Assembly (NCBI RefSeq): GCF_016808335.1
Contig: NC_053136.1
Location: 4,446,531 to 4,510,530 of the forward strand
DNA: 64,000 nt
From: Panicum virgatum
Taxonomy: Eukaryota > Streptophyta > Magnoliopsida > Poales > Poaceae
Reading direction: 5' to 3'
Below are positions 1 through 9,791 of this stretch, one piece after another. Made by a program: the position numbers and the translations under genes. Every line of letters begins with the position of its first letter. The stretch's first letter is position 1. The notes below the pieces were generated by a model that worked only from the letters and a program-made list of their open reading frames with translations, was not told the origin of the DNA and made no database searches.

Positions 1-151
1 GCAACGGGTTCTGCCATGCCACTGCATTTCTGTTGTGTGTATCATTAACGTTGTATTATGATGTAATTCCTATGGTTAACATTGTGACGATTACGCCGGT
101 ACCGTGTAGTGTTCCGGGCGATGGGATGTGTCAGGGCAGTGCAATAATCAC

Positions 152-428
152 GAGTAGGTCGATGCAGTGACAGTACGACGAGTTTAAAGTGGGCGATGCG
201 ATGAGTAGGTCGATGCAATAATCCGTGTTTAAAGTGGTAGCAGTGAACGCTGTGGAGCGTGCGAGTACTGATGGTACGAGCAGTGAGAGGTCCTGTTGTT
301 GTTTTTAGTGGAATGAGTGCGCACTGTGGAGCGTGCGAGTGCAGAACCGTGGACGACTGTGGAGCAGTGAGAGGTAATATCTGTGTTCAAAGTGCTTGGA
401 CATGCAAGCAGCCCTGCGTCTATAAAAG
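152..428 (+). promoter_or_regulatory. Putative promoter with short direct repeats and TATA box
   Basis: A TATAAAAG box lies at 421-428, about 75 bases before the first ATG at 504. Upstream are paired short direct repeats: GTGGAGCGTGCGAGT at 252-266 and 326-340, and GAGCAGTGAGAGGT at 278-291 and 362-375. A third motif, GAGTAGGTCGATGCA, also occurs twice, near 152 and near 203. The repeats suggest local duplication of promoter DNA. Any regulatory role is inference. Confidence 0.5.
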
Positions 429-503
429 AGCACCTTGTGGTTCCTGAGAGCACAGACTTGCAATTCAGTTTCCACTTTTTTTAATTAGCCCAACCAAACA
501 GCT

Positions 504-998
504 ATGAGCTCCTCATTCTCCCGGGCAGCTTTCCGTCGGGAAATGGAGGCTAATTTAGGACCCTCTCCTAACGATCCAAATAGATGTATTACAGATTGTA
601 AGGTATGGCCGAAAGGTGTAGAGCCACCCGATTGCTATTGCCAAATGTGTTGTGTTCCGAACATATCTCGTGATTACGAGACTTTTGGCCAGAGGTATTG
701 GTGTTGCAAGAATATCGAGGAAGTCCAAAAAAGAGGTGCAACATCACAGGTATAAATTAATTTGTAAATATGCTTTTATTATTTTTATTAATTTTGAATC
801 GTTTTTTTTTTGCAAAAGTACGCTGGTGATGACACGCATACTTATTGGTGTCATTTCCATGAGTGGATTGACACGTGGATCACTCATCGTGATCAGCAAT
901 ATATGGAGTGGTTAAAGAAGGTGAATGAAGATTTACGCAAAGGCGAGCGTGCAAAACCAGACATCGCGGGACGTGATAAGGGTACTGCCCGTGAATGA
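504..998 (+). CDS. Small GRF-type zinc-finger protein, two exons
   Basis: Exon 1 is 504-749 and exon 2 is 819-998. The 69-base intron begins GTATAA, ends AAAG and is in phase 0, giving about 141 residues. Exon 1 holds a Cys-rich segment (CYCQMCC, then FGQRYWCC) that matches the GRF-type zinc-finger pattern of paired cysteines around an aromatic stretch. Exon 2 continues with YWCHFHEWIDTW and a charged tail. Small GRF proteins like this are abundant in grass genomes and often lie in repeat-rich DNA; their function is unknown, and nucleic-acid binding is assumed from the finger family. A TATA box at 421-428 supports this start. The gene converges on a second GRF-type gene that ends at 1449. The acceptor is somewhat weak. 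Confidence 0.6.
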
Positions 999-1448
999 TT
1001 GATGTTGTACTGCTCCGTCTGAATAAATAATGTAACGTTTGTTCGAATTACCTAAGGCATGTTAGGTTTAGTATTGGACCTCGTTACCGTAGTTTGCAAC
1101 AGGTCCTGACATGTCATGTCATGTGTTCTGTGCGTTGAATTGTGTGGACCACTATTTAATTTGTGTTCAATGTTTGAACGGTGATTGTTTTCATTATTTT
1201 TATTGTGTGTACTGGCCGATATATGCCAATGGAGTTGTCATCGCGTCGGTCTGAAAAGTTTATTTGTAGGGCAATGCTTCTGAATAATTTAGTTGCAGCT
1301 ATTACAAATTACACAATGCAGATTAATTTGACATTGAAATTACAATAACAATTGCACTGGCATGTACATGGAACACGCTAACGTCGTGTTCCATCTAGAC
1401 CTAACATGCCTTAGGGAATATGAAATTTAAACATTACATGATAGTCAT
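999..1448. other. Intergenic region between two convergent GRF genes
   Basis: Moderately AT-rich sequence that presumably holds the 3' untranslated regions of both convergent genes. I see no coding sequence, RNA gene or clear repeat. Confidence 0.4.
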
Positions 1449-2034
1449 CTACTGAGTGCACCGAGAATACTTCCCCTTCCTAATAGCCTCGGGTCCCGTC
1501 TCCTTCGCACGGCGGGCCCTCTCTCGCTTCCTCTCCCTATCAGCTTCACGCTCCTCCGCCTGCCGACGTTCCACTTCTGCAAACCTCTTCTCGATCTCTT
1601 CTTTATCTTTCTTGCGCTTCTCCTCCATTTTTTCCTCTTGCAGCATTCGCTGCCACATTTCCGCAGCCCACCTTGCTTCGCGCTCAACGTGTTCCTTAGC
1701 TTCGATCGATTGCTCTGTGTCCAGCCACTGTATGAAATCACAAAGAGGTGGTGGACTCTATTTCCAAGCGAGTTAGAATTAACATACTGAACTCCGAAGG
1801 CGCAAACTACATAGTGCGAGGTGATACCTTCGCTTTGTCCTTGTCGTAGCGCTTTGGCGGATCATACTCGTAGTTCTCACACATGAAGAACCTCCTGCCG
1901 AAGTCATCGCCCAAAACTTTGGACTCTATCAGCTTGCACAACGAACCGCAGAAGCACATTGGAACCTGCACTCCTTGAGGCACAGGTTCTCTAATCTTGT
2001 TCCACGAGATGTAGGTAGAACCAGAGGAAGACAT
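1449..2034 (-). CDS. Small GRF-type zinc-finger protein with coiled-coil tail, two exons
   Basis: Exon 1 runs from 2034 to 1828 and exon 2 from 1757 to 1449. The intron (GTATCA...TAG) is in phase 0, giving about 171 residues. The N-terminal half has the GRF-type pattern CFCGSLC followed by FGRRFFMC. The C-terminal half, from about residue 85, is a highly charged Glu/Lys/Arg helix that probably forms a coiled coil. A start at 2088 is possible, but the TATA box at 2108-2115 would put transcription initiation near or past it, and 2034 aligns with the MSSS start of the neighbouring GRF gene. Function is unknown. The domain is shared with the gene at 504-998, but the sequences are well diverged. 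Confidence 0.6.
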
Positions 2035-2107
2035 GGTGGCCGTGCGTGGATGGCTAAAGACTTTGTATGAGATGGCTACTGACTTCATATGAGATGAGGC
2101 GATGTTT

Positions 2108-2115
2108 TATTTATA
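2108..2115 (-). promoter_or_regulatory. TATA box of minus-strand GRF gene
   Basis: Reads TATAAATA on the minus strand, 74 bases upstream of the chosen ATG at 2034. Confidence 0.5.
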
Positions 2116-2158
2116 GATGGAGCTATTTGGTCTATAGGCATGGTTCACGCATGTCTAT

Positions 2159-2506
2159 CGCCGTTTGAAACGGCGGTAGGTACTCCCACATTTTTAATTA
2201 TAGTGGGGGTGCAGAAGAATCTGATGCAAGGTGACAGGACATCGAAATTGTAATTGAAACACATGAATATCTCATGAAAATATATTTTCACAGACTATTA
2301 GAGTTAAATCTAATTTGTATAAATTTAAAAAAATATTTCCCTAAGCTCCGCTATCTCTATTATTTTTTGAAATATCTCTAAACGTAAAGAAAATAATTAC
2401 AGTTCAGACAATCTTTAAAATAATTATACAATTAATTACAGCAGTGAAAGCATATAAAATAATTAAAAATAAATTGTGGGAACACCTACCGCCGTTTCAA
2501 ACGGCG
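2159..2506. repeat. Inverted-repeat element with GC-rich palindromic ends
   Basis: The arms at 2159-2190 and 2475-2506 are near-perfect inverted repeats about 32 bases long, ending in TACTCCCACA and TGTGGGAACA. Each arm itself contains a palindrome, CCGTTTGAAACGG flanked by CGG repeats. The intervening 285 bases are AT-rich and non-coding. This looks like a small foldback or MITE-like element. No target duplication was recognised and I cannot name the family. Confidence 0.55.
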
Positions 2507-2576
2507 GTAGGGCGCTGCCGTCTACAGGGCAGCTACAGCCGGCTATAGCCAGGCTACAGCGCGGCGGTAGCACTTA

Positions 2577-2704
2577 CCGCCGGTTCGTTTGGCGGTAAGG
2601 AGCTACCGCCGGATCAAACGGCGGTAGGTTCCATGGGCCGTGGGCCAAGGATCTTACCGCCGGTTCATCCGGCGGTAACTCCTTACCGCCAAACGAACCG
2701 GCGG
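2577..2704. repeat. Second GC-rich foldback repeat cluster
   Basis: Left arm 2577-2602 and right arm 2679-2704 form a 26-base inverted repeat, both built around ACCGCCGG...CCGGCGGT-type half-sites. Two more internal palindromes sit between them: ACCGCCGGATC...CGGCGGT near 2605-2627 and ACCGCCGGTTCATCCGGCGG near 2655-2675. Together with the element ending at 2506 there are at least six TACCGCC/GGCGGTA half-sites in about 200 bases, in otherwise AT-rich DNA. Confidence 0.6.
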
Positions 2705-2719
2705 CAGAGTGACATTTTT

Positions 2720-3345
2720 GAAAAAAAATATAGCCACATATTTTTGATAAATCGAATAAAAAATAATATAAAAATAAAAAAATTCTCGCTCCTGCCCACC
2801 CGAATCAGCAGCCCTTGCCCAGTAGTTTTTGGCCCAATTATCGTGGTTGGAGATTTCATCGTTCCGTTATGTAGATGTGCAAAACGGAAACACAGCAAAA
2901 GCAAACAAGCTCCACTGATACATGCAACCAAACACGGACCGAATGCACTAGTAAAGACGTGCTTAGACTGGCCTGACTCTAAATCCTAGCCAAGTAGCCA
3001 CTAGCCAGGCTAGTTTAAGTCCATGAACCAAACAGACCCAGTAGCTCCATTGCTGCGAACATACCCACGAACACTTTATAAAAATTGTATATATGGCAAA
3101 CGGGTTTGATTACCGCGTATAAGTCCAACCTGGTCACTCGGCAGGTAAACCCTACGGCAACCTAAGGTAAAACGCTTCAAACATAACTATACATGCAGTC
3201 TCCGATTGATGTTTGGCCAAGCCTTACAACACGCACGCTGCACTCAAAAACAGGGCCAAGCAGAGTGAAGGAAAAGAATGGGCGAGCAGGTATACAACGA
3301 AGTTGCCACGATCATCTGTCTGGCAAGACTGACCACGGACGGATG
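2720..3345. other. Intergenic, downstream of VPS37
   Basis: AT-rich at the left, and probably the VPS37 3' untranslated region near 3250-3345. No gene or clear repeat was found. Confidence 0.35.
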
Positions 3346-6300
3346 TCAGCGCAGTGATGTCTGGCCGGCGAGATGAAGCAGCGCCTGCTTGTGGTAGGTG
3401 GTGCGGAGCTTCTTGTACTTCTGCACAAAGGTAGGCAGGTCGATGTCCTTCTCCAGGAACTTCTGGTGCAGCTCCTCAGACTCCTCGTCCAGCTTTGCCA
3501 TTGATGCTGAGCAAAGAACAATGTGATGAGTATAGGACATAACATCTTAAAAAGATCTTGGAAGCAGCATGATCCTAAAATGATAATGCCATGTCCGTGC
3601 ACGACTAGCAAATATGTGCAAGCAATGCACCATCCAATGTACATTACAATCAATAACGAATCAGAAAGTAACCAAACTCAGATACAAGTAGGTGACTGAT
3701 AAGAAAGATGGTGACTATACAGCCTTCTGGTGCTTACTTTGGAGCTTGTCGAGCAGCGCAGCAGGGGAATATGACCTCATAATATCATCCTTTTGCCTCT
3801 CCAAATCAGTTAGCCTGTCTAGAGCAGCAGCCAGTTCTGTGGTTCTTATTATTGTGCACTGTACAAATCATAAACGCAAATGAAATGTCAACAAAGAAAT
3901 GTTGAAGTAGCAGTTCTGTGCTTCAAAGTAATCTATCAATGATGATTTGTTTTAATAATGAATAGCATGGCTACAGTGTTAACCATCTTCATGAGATTTG
4001 AGACATGCTACAGTGTCGTACCTGATTCCGGAGCTCCAAAATCCGCTGCTCCTTTTCTAAATTTTCCCCTGTAGTTTACAATAGCAAAGAACCAGTAATG
4101 ATTACTTAATATATCTTATATGATGCTCAGCAAATCAAACAGTACTTATTATTTCTTTGAAACAAACTGAAATACCATTATTTATATAAACAGAATGTAT
4201 AACTCACTTGCAAGTTGCAATGTCTCCTTTCTAAGCTCATCCCGTACCTGACATTAAGAAAGTGCACCAAGTCAGCAAATACACAAGACTCTTCAGGAAT
4301 TTTCTATGTGGGCAGTTTTTTAAAGGTGACAAGGCGACCCAAGGCAAGCTTTAGCTGGGTACACCCGGGTGCCTAGGCAACAAGGTGGTACTGTTCCCCA
4401 AGGCAGGTCTGCCCGGATGCCTAGGTGACGCCTTTAAAACATTGTATGTGGGTACGCCAGAGATAAGGCCTTGAGATAAAACAATATAATTATAATATAG
4501 ATAAACAGCTGTCACAATATAAATAGTTGCAGAAAAATCACCAACGCATGGATGAGGGGGCAGAGGAAAAATAAAAGGTTTTAGAACACTAGGAGGACCT
4601 ACGAACACGTAAGCTTTCAATTATATTGTACACAAGGAGATACAGGCTGTAAAGAAAAATAATGAGAAAAAGAGAGTAGCATGCAAGAGTTTGCAACTCC
4701 GACATCATTAACTGATTATGAAGATTTGAAAATTATTTTCTATAACCAATGGTGTGAGGATAACCAACAGTCCAACACCAACGAGGATAAGGACACTTAG
4801 GAATCTCACTACTTGTTGGAACCACTGAATGAAACAGCATTAAAATAGTGTCATATCCACAAAGGATCTCAACATCCTCTGGTGATGTCAGCATCACAAG
4901 TACAAAATAAGTGGCACGTGCAACAGAGCTTACATTGTTCTGGGTTTTAACTTGATCAAGTGAATTAAAGAATGCATTGTATGCCTCTTTGTCTTTCAAT
5001 AGCCTCTGTAACTCCTCAATACTGCACAAAAAGATTTGATTAAAAAGATGCAAGATATGCAGGGTTGTTGACTCCAGCCAAAATAATGCATCATCAGTAA
5101 ATAGAATATTGTGCAAATTAAACAAGTATTCATCATATACAAATACAATTCAGGAACACAGCACAACAAATCAAACATGCATAAACGGGTCCTTCCCAAA
5201 TTTCCAAAATTATACAGCACTTATCAACTAGTTCTCCAACTTAAACGGATTGTCATAATTTAGAGAGCAGTTCGTATCTACTTTTTCCCATGAATCACCC
5301 CACAGGCTGCTGCCTCTAGTCATTCAGCCTTGCCTTAACATATATACAATATACTCAAGGATTTTCCAGTCTTGCACATGTCCATCCGAATGTGTGGTGC
5401 CAATCTGTGACATAATAGCATAAATTGAAGGGCCATGCCCTAAAACTATGTCAAGGTATCAAATCTAGAGAAGTCGCATGGCATAGATCTAGACACAGTT
5501 TTGCTAAATGTCCTAGTTTGTGGATAATCATAAAAACATATAATTTGTAGCAAAGGTAACAAAGTATGTCAATTGCAATCCATATTCCATAATAAATATA
5601 AAAAACAAGGCAGTGCTGTATGCAAGAAAGATAGAATCATAGAAGTAAATCATGAAAGAACATAAGGATACGTGCTAACCTCTTATCCTTCAAACGAGCA
5701 ATTATCCTTGCAGCTTCAGCAGGAGATGGTTGCCCACGGGATGAAGACTGAGGATGATCTGAAGCTCTTTGATGTGGGCTAGCACTAGAAGAGGTAGGTG
5801 TGGATGGACGTGAAGATGAGCCTACCACCGATGGAGGGTACCAAGATTGCGTAGGTATGTCCGGGAAATTTGGGTCTGTTTGCTGCTGCTGAGAGCTATT
5901 ACAAGAACATTCAGCAAGGCCAATGGCAATAAGCAAGAGAAGCAAAATTTCAGGCAGTGAGCAAGACTGCAAGAGTGCAAAATTTTCAGAACTGCTTAAT
6001 ACATATTTCCGTCATGCTATCCATAATCATTCAGTACAACTGTATAAGATGTATCCATAGGAAATGACGCAAATAGCAATTAGGTAAATTCTCTATGGTT
6101 AAAAATGAACTTTTGGAGTAAACAGCATGATTTCATAACTTCTTTAAATGTCCGTAGGTACAGAAAGAACTAGGTACTAAAGTATTGTAATCAGACAACT
6201 TATTTGAAACTAAGGTTCTAAACAGGAAACCAAATGTATACAGGAATATGTTAAACCTAGATAATTTAGGCAGATGAACAAGAAGCCAGGGCTAAAGTGA

Positions 6301-6367
6301 CAATTTCAATGAGACCGACAATTTTAATGAGACCAACGTACCCAAAGAGAGGAATCCTCCAGCTCAT
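3346..6367 (-). CDS. VPS37: VPS37 homologue, ESCRT-I subunit
   Basis: Seven coding exons on the minus strand: 6367-6342, 5895-5680, 5021-4934, 4247-4208, 4068-4022, 3858-3738 and 3506-3346. All junctions are GT-AG and phases agree, giving 699 bases and 232 residues. The start MSWRIPLFG and a proline/serine-rich stretch with SWYPPSVVGSSSRP precede the conserved Mod(r)/VPS37 core: LKDKSIEELQRLLKDKEAY, LRKETLQLARENLEKEQ, ILELRNQCTIIRTTEL, and MAKLDEESEELHQKFLEKDI near the C terminus. The C-terminal half is helical coiled coil. VPS37 joins VPS23 and VPS28 in the ESCRT-I complex, which sorts ubiquitinated membrane proteins into multivesicular bodies at endosomes. Size and motifs match plant VPS37 proteins. 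It looks intact; introns account for most of the locus. Confidence 0.92.
4313..4444. mobile_element. hAT-like MITE in a VPS37 intron
   Basis: A 132-base element flanked by the 8-bp direct repeat TATGTGGG (4305-4312 and 4445-4452). The termini are inverted: CAGTTTTTTAAAGG at the left and, read from the right, CAATGTTTTAAAGG. Ends starting with CA and an 8-bp target duplication are typical of hAT elements. It lies in the intron between the exons at 4934 and 4247 and does not touch a splice site. Confidence 0.6.
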
Positions 6368-7150
6368 CGTACAGAGAAATCTGCAATGACAGAGAGAAGG
6401 TTACATGCCAATCGATAAACTGATTGGTGATGCAATCTCAAAAGTTTACACCCTTATGATTCATGATCATCAAAGTGAATGCCCAAATAGATATTCCAAT
6501 GCAAATAACATACCAGTTGTAATTAGTGCTTGTTAGATAATAGTAATCAGTTGCATCATCGGAAACAATCATTTCATTAAACATCGATCATGCTGGTTTT
6601 TGTCCATTATAGAAAAAATGCCATGATCGCTAGCAGATTATACAGACATCTGCTCGCCAGGCCGTCACTTGTACGATCAAATTGCCCATGTGCGCTACAC
6701 CCGACAGGTGACTCCATCATTCCAGATGTCATGTGTTACAGGGTTAACATGGGCCAGTTGCTATCCAATCAAATTTCAGCCGGGGAGAGAAGCCCACGCC
6801 GCATCGCCTAGCCACGCTCGATCCGCCACCGCCGCCGCACCTACCGCCGCGGCCAGACGCTCATCTGGTCCCGTCGGCGATGGAACCTTCCCCCGACAAC
6901 CCCGAACCCGAAACCCTAATCCTCACCCAGCCACCATGATGCCTCAATCTGAGAAAGGGAGGAGGGAGCAGGACGTACCTCGCCGCCGGCCGCCTACTAC
7001 CACAGCTGGACGAACACGATTCGGAGGAGGGGAAGAGGAAGAGAGGGCGGCTGAGCTCGGGGACGGAGAAGCCGCCGCGGCTGCGGTTGCTTCGCGACGG
7101 AGAGGTAGTGCCGTGCGGAGGTGATTTCGGGGCAGGGCGGACCAGACGAC
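6342..7150 (-). promoter_or_regulatory. VPS37 5' untranslated exon and promoter region
   Basis: The start-codon exon begins at 6380 after a CAG acceptor, so 6380-6368 is untranslated. A strong donor (GAG|GTACGTCC) ends a GC-rich upstream exon at 6979. That exon extends toward about 7150 on the minus strand and contains no conserved coding sequence. The transcription start was not located. The GC-rich stretch on to about 7410 is the likely promoter. Confidence 0.5.
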
Positions 7151-7441
7151 GGGGAGAAGAGTCGAAGCGACGCGGTTGCGAAGGCTCACGCCGACGGACG
7201 CGTACACGCTTGGGCCGGCTGAGGGGCAGAAAGGACTCGAGCTTCTTTGGGCCGGCGGCAGAAGTAGGATGTTGTTGGGCCGTAACTCTCGGCCCGCCCC
7301 GCTAAAATTGGCGCAGGCCAGGCTTAGCTCGGTTTGGGTAGTGTCCCTTTGCGGATTCTTTTTGTTCGATCCGCTAACTGCAAACCACTGGCCCGCCCAA
7401 CCGGTCCGCAATTGAAGGCCTGGGGGAGATGCCGCCCGTTA

Positions 7442-7810
7442 CTCTGCTTGGTTTGCTGTTTGGACGCAAGAACTTTTTTTTTTGAGACACGCAGGAACTA
7501 ATTTTGGATGAAAATTAAGAGGATTATTATTTAAAAAATATTAGTTAATTATAAAACTAACTTCATAAATAGAGACAAATTCATGATATGAATACGTTAA
7601 ATCTAATTAATCTATCATTAGAATATGTTTACTATAGCATAACATTGTCGAATTATAAATAAATTAGGTTTAATGGATTCGTATCGTGAATTAATCTCCA
7701 TTTCTACAATTATTTTAATAATTAGCCTATATTTAAAACTTCTAATTGATACCAAATATCTAATATAATGGGACTAAAGTTAACTTTAGTCGAGGGAAAC
7801 ACGCGGGGCC
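7442..7810. mobile_element. Tourist-like (PIF/Harbinger-type) MITE
   Basis: Flanked by TTA (7439-7441 and 7811-7813). The termini resemble each other in inverted orientation, and the interior carries the grass foldback core (ACAAATTCATGATATGAA..., TTAGGTTTAATGGATTCGT). It shares that core with the elements near 29.3, 33.7, 40.8 and 50.6 kb. Confidence 0.5.
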
Positions 7811-8198
7811 TTAATCCCACACGGACAAGCTAGCCCATTGCTGCCCAGCCGAAAGGATAACCCGTGTTGCACACCAACGGCGACCGCGCGTGCGGCATGC
7901 ACGTCCTGCAATCCAACCTATGAATCTAGCGTTTGAATCATAGTATCATACGGTCGCCAAACTTGCCCTCCTCCTAGGGCGAGCCAGCATATGACATATA
8001 TGTGTGGCTTTTTTTATATACATATTTATTTAGATCAGAAACGCTTTTCACGTCCTTATTCAGTCAATTTGCGAAAAATCAAACGAATTTCAAACTTTTC
8101 ACTCCATGCAACGGTCAGTTCGCCATGGTCTGCTGCGGAGGATCTTGAGTAGGATCGGAGCGATCATGGATGGCACGACCACCGGAACGCTACTCTCA
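7811..8198. other. Intergenic DNA; right part is the start of a duplicated segment
   Basis: No gene was seen. From about 8140 the sequence (GATGGCACGACCACCGGAAC and onward) resembles DNA at about 28.6 kb, which I treat as a duplicated segment. Confidence 0.35.
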
Positions 8199-8404
8199 GG
8201 CGTTGTTTAATTTCATATTATATAGTATCCCTCACATCGAAAGTTCGGACACATGTATGTAGTATTAAATATAGTTAAAAAATAACTAATTGTACAGTCT
8301 AACGGATTAGCACGAAATAAACTTTTTAATTTTAATTAGTCTATAATTAAATATTAATTGTTAAATAGTAACGAAATATGATACAATATTAAAACAAACC
8401 AGCC
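8199..8404. mobile_element. Small MITE with 3-bp target duplication
   Basis: 206 bases flanked by TCA (8196-8198 and 8405-8407). The left end GGCGTTGTTTAAT and the inverted right end GGCTGGTTTGTTTTAAT match imperfectly. The homologous DNA at about 28.64 kb lacks this insert, which supports a real insertion. Confidence 0.55.
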
Positions 8405-8686
8405 TCAGTAGGACCCTCAGCTGCTCGTGGGCATGCTACGGTCGCAGACGTGGGACGACTCGACGTGCATCAGATGGACGTACGTACGTGTCGCCACCAT
8501 GGAATACAAAACCGCTCGATAATCGCGATTATCGGTGAAATTTACCGTTACCGATGTTGACTGATATCGGTTTTCAATTGATTTTTCGATGGATTTCGAT
8601 CCAAATTTCAAAATTTCAAAGAAATTTATAACTAGTGTGGAAAAAATTCTATAAAAAAACTAGAGCCTATAGTCTAGAATGATGTC

Positions 8687-9733
8687 TGTCGGTACCCTGC
8701 AACAGGGATACCCACTCTTACTGCAGCAAAGCAGGACCCGCGTAGTTATCCGTAGCTGCGCGGGAGAGACGGAGTAGCCAGGCCCCACAGGCCAGGCTTT
8801 TCCCTCACCAAGCCAACGGCCCCGGACCGTTCCCCGCCTGAGGATGGGTCCGGTGGCGCCACGTGTCTCCATGGAAGGGAAGCTCCAAGCTGACCGCCGA
8901 AGCCTCGGACCCCCAGAGGGGTCCGGGACCTCCTACGCCCGTCCGGACTCCCCTCACCGTGTAGGGGTCCGAAGCCGCCACGTGTCCCGGAGGCGTGGGA
9001 TCGTGCGCGAGCCTTCCGGAGGAAGACTCGCCCACCTACCGCATTTAATGCGATAGACAAGGCGTGCTCTGCCGCCGTGGTACACAAGACAGCCTTTTGT
9101 CAGGCCCCGCTGCGCGCCGCGTATTACCAAGGAGCACAGTGCAGCCGCCTGAGCCGCGCCCGCGCAGAGCCCGCCTGTAGCATTAAACGGATACGACAGC
9201 ACGGCACTTTTCCATCATGCCGCCTACGCCGCAAGCTACACCGCCCGCTTAAGCAATGTGACGGGCGGTGTCACTAGCTGCGACGGGCCCGACCTGACAA
9301 GACGACGCTAGGACATGATGGACGAAGGGCCCCGGGAGCAGGCGAGGGAATCCAAGAGAAAGATCTCCTTTGCCTGCGACGCCATAATGCATGAACAGTG
9401 CGTTAGGTTATACTACATCGTTGGACCCACCTGTCGGGGATCCAACGACTGTGTACGCGCCCCCTTGAGATATAAAAGGGAGGCGCTCGCTGTGCACAGG
9501 ACACATCCATACAGACTCAAGCTCTCGCACCTCCTCACGCTTGTGGGAAGGCAATACAACACACAGTGGATGTAGGGTATTACGCTCCGGCGGCCCGAAC
9601 CACTCTAAATCCTGCTGTGTTTCTTGTGTTCTGGAGGGAGATCGATCTAAGACTAGCTACCCCCTGAGTACACACCCTCTGGGCTAGGGCGGGTGCCTTC
9701 CGCCACCCGGCCGTGGTTTGCAACACCACGACA
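8687..9733 (+). repeat. 5' LTR of copy 1
   Basis: 1047 bases beginning TGTCGGTACC and ending CCACGACA. It contains a TATA box (TATAAAAG, 9471-9478), and several GGTCCGGAC-type motifs occur around 8870-9000. Every block I compared with the 3' LTR (offset 12,574) is identical. Confidence 0.93.
9471..9478 (+). promoter_or_regulatory. LTR TATA box
   Basis: TATAAAAG within the 5' LTR, about 260 bases before the LTR end; the same box occurs at 22045-22052 in the 3' LTR. It is the likely core promoter for the genomic transcript. Confidence 0.6.
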
Positions 9734-9735
9734 TT

Positions 9736-9753
9736 TGGCGCGCCAGGTAGGGG
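9736..9753 (+). other. Primer-binding site
   Basis: TGGCGCGCCAGGTAGGGG begins two bases after the 5' LTR. It is complementary to a tRNA 3' end of the form CCCCTACCTGGCGCGCCA, which I recall as a plant tRNA-Arg. Confidence 0.75.
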
Positions 9754-9791
9754 ACGCTAGCTGGTCGCATTTCATCATCCTCTTCGTCCCC

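Noticed and set aside
8746..9575. Several open frames of 60 to 113 codons repeated in both LTRs
   Set aside because: They are duplicated only because the LTRs are duplicated, occur on both strands and show no domain.
9693..9791. Gag start at the ATG at 9693
   Set aside because: That ATG is inside the 5' LTR and the reading crosses the primer-binding site; the first ATG after the primer site is 9792.
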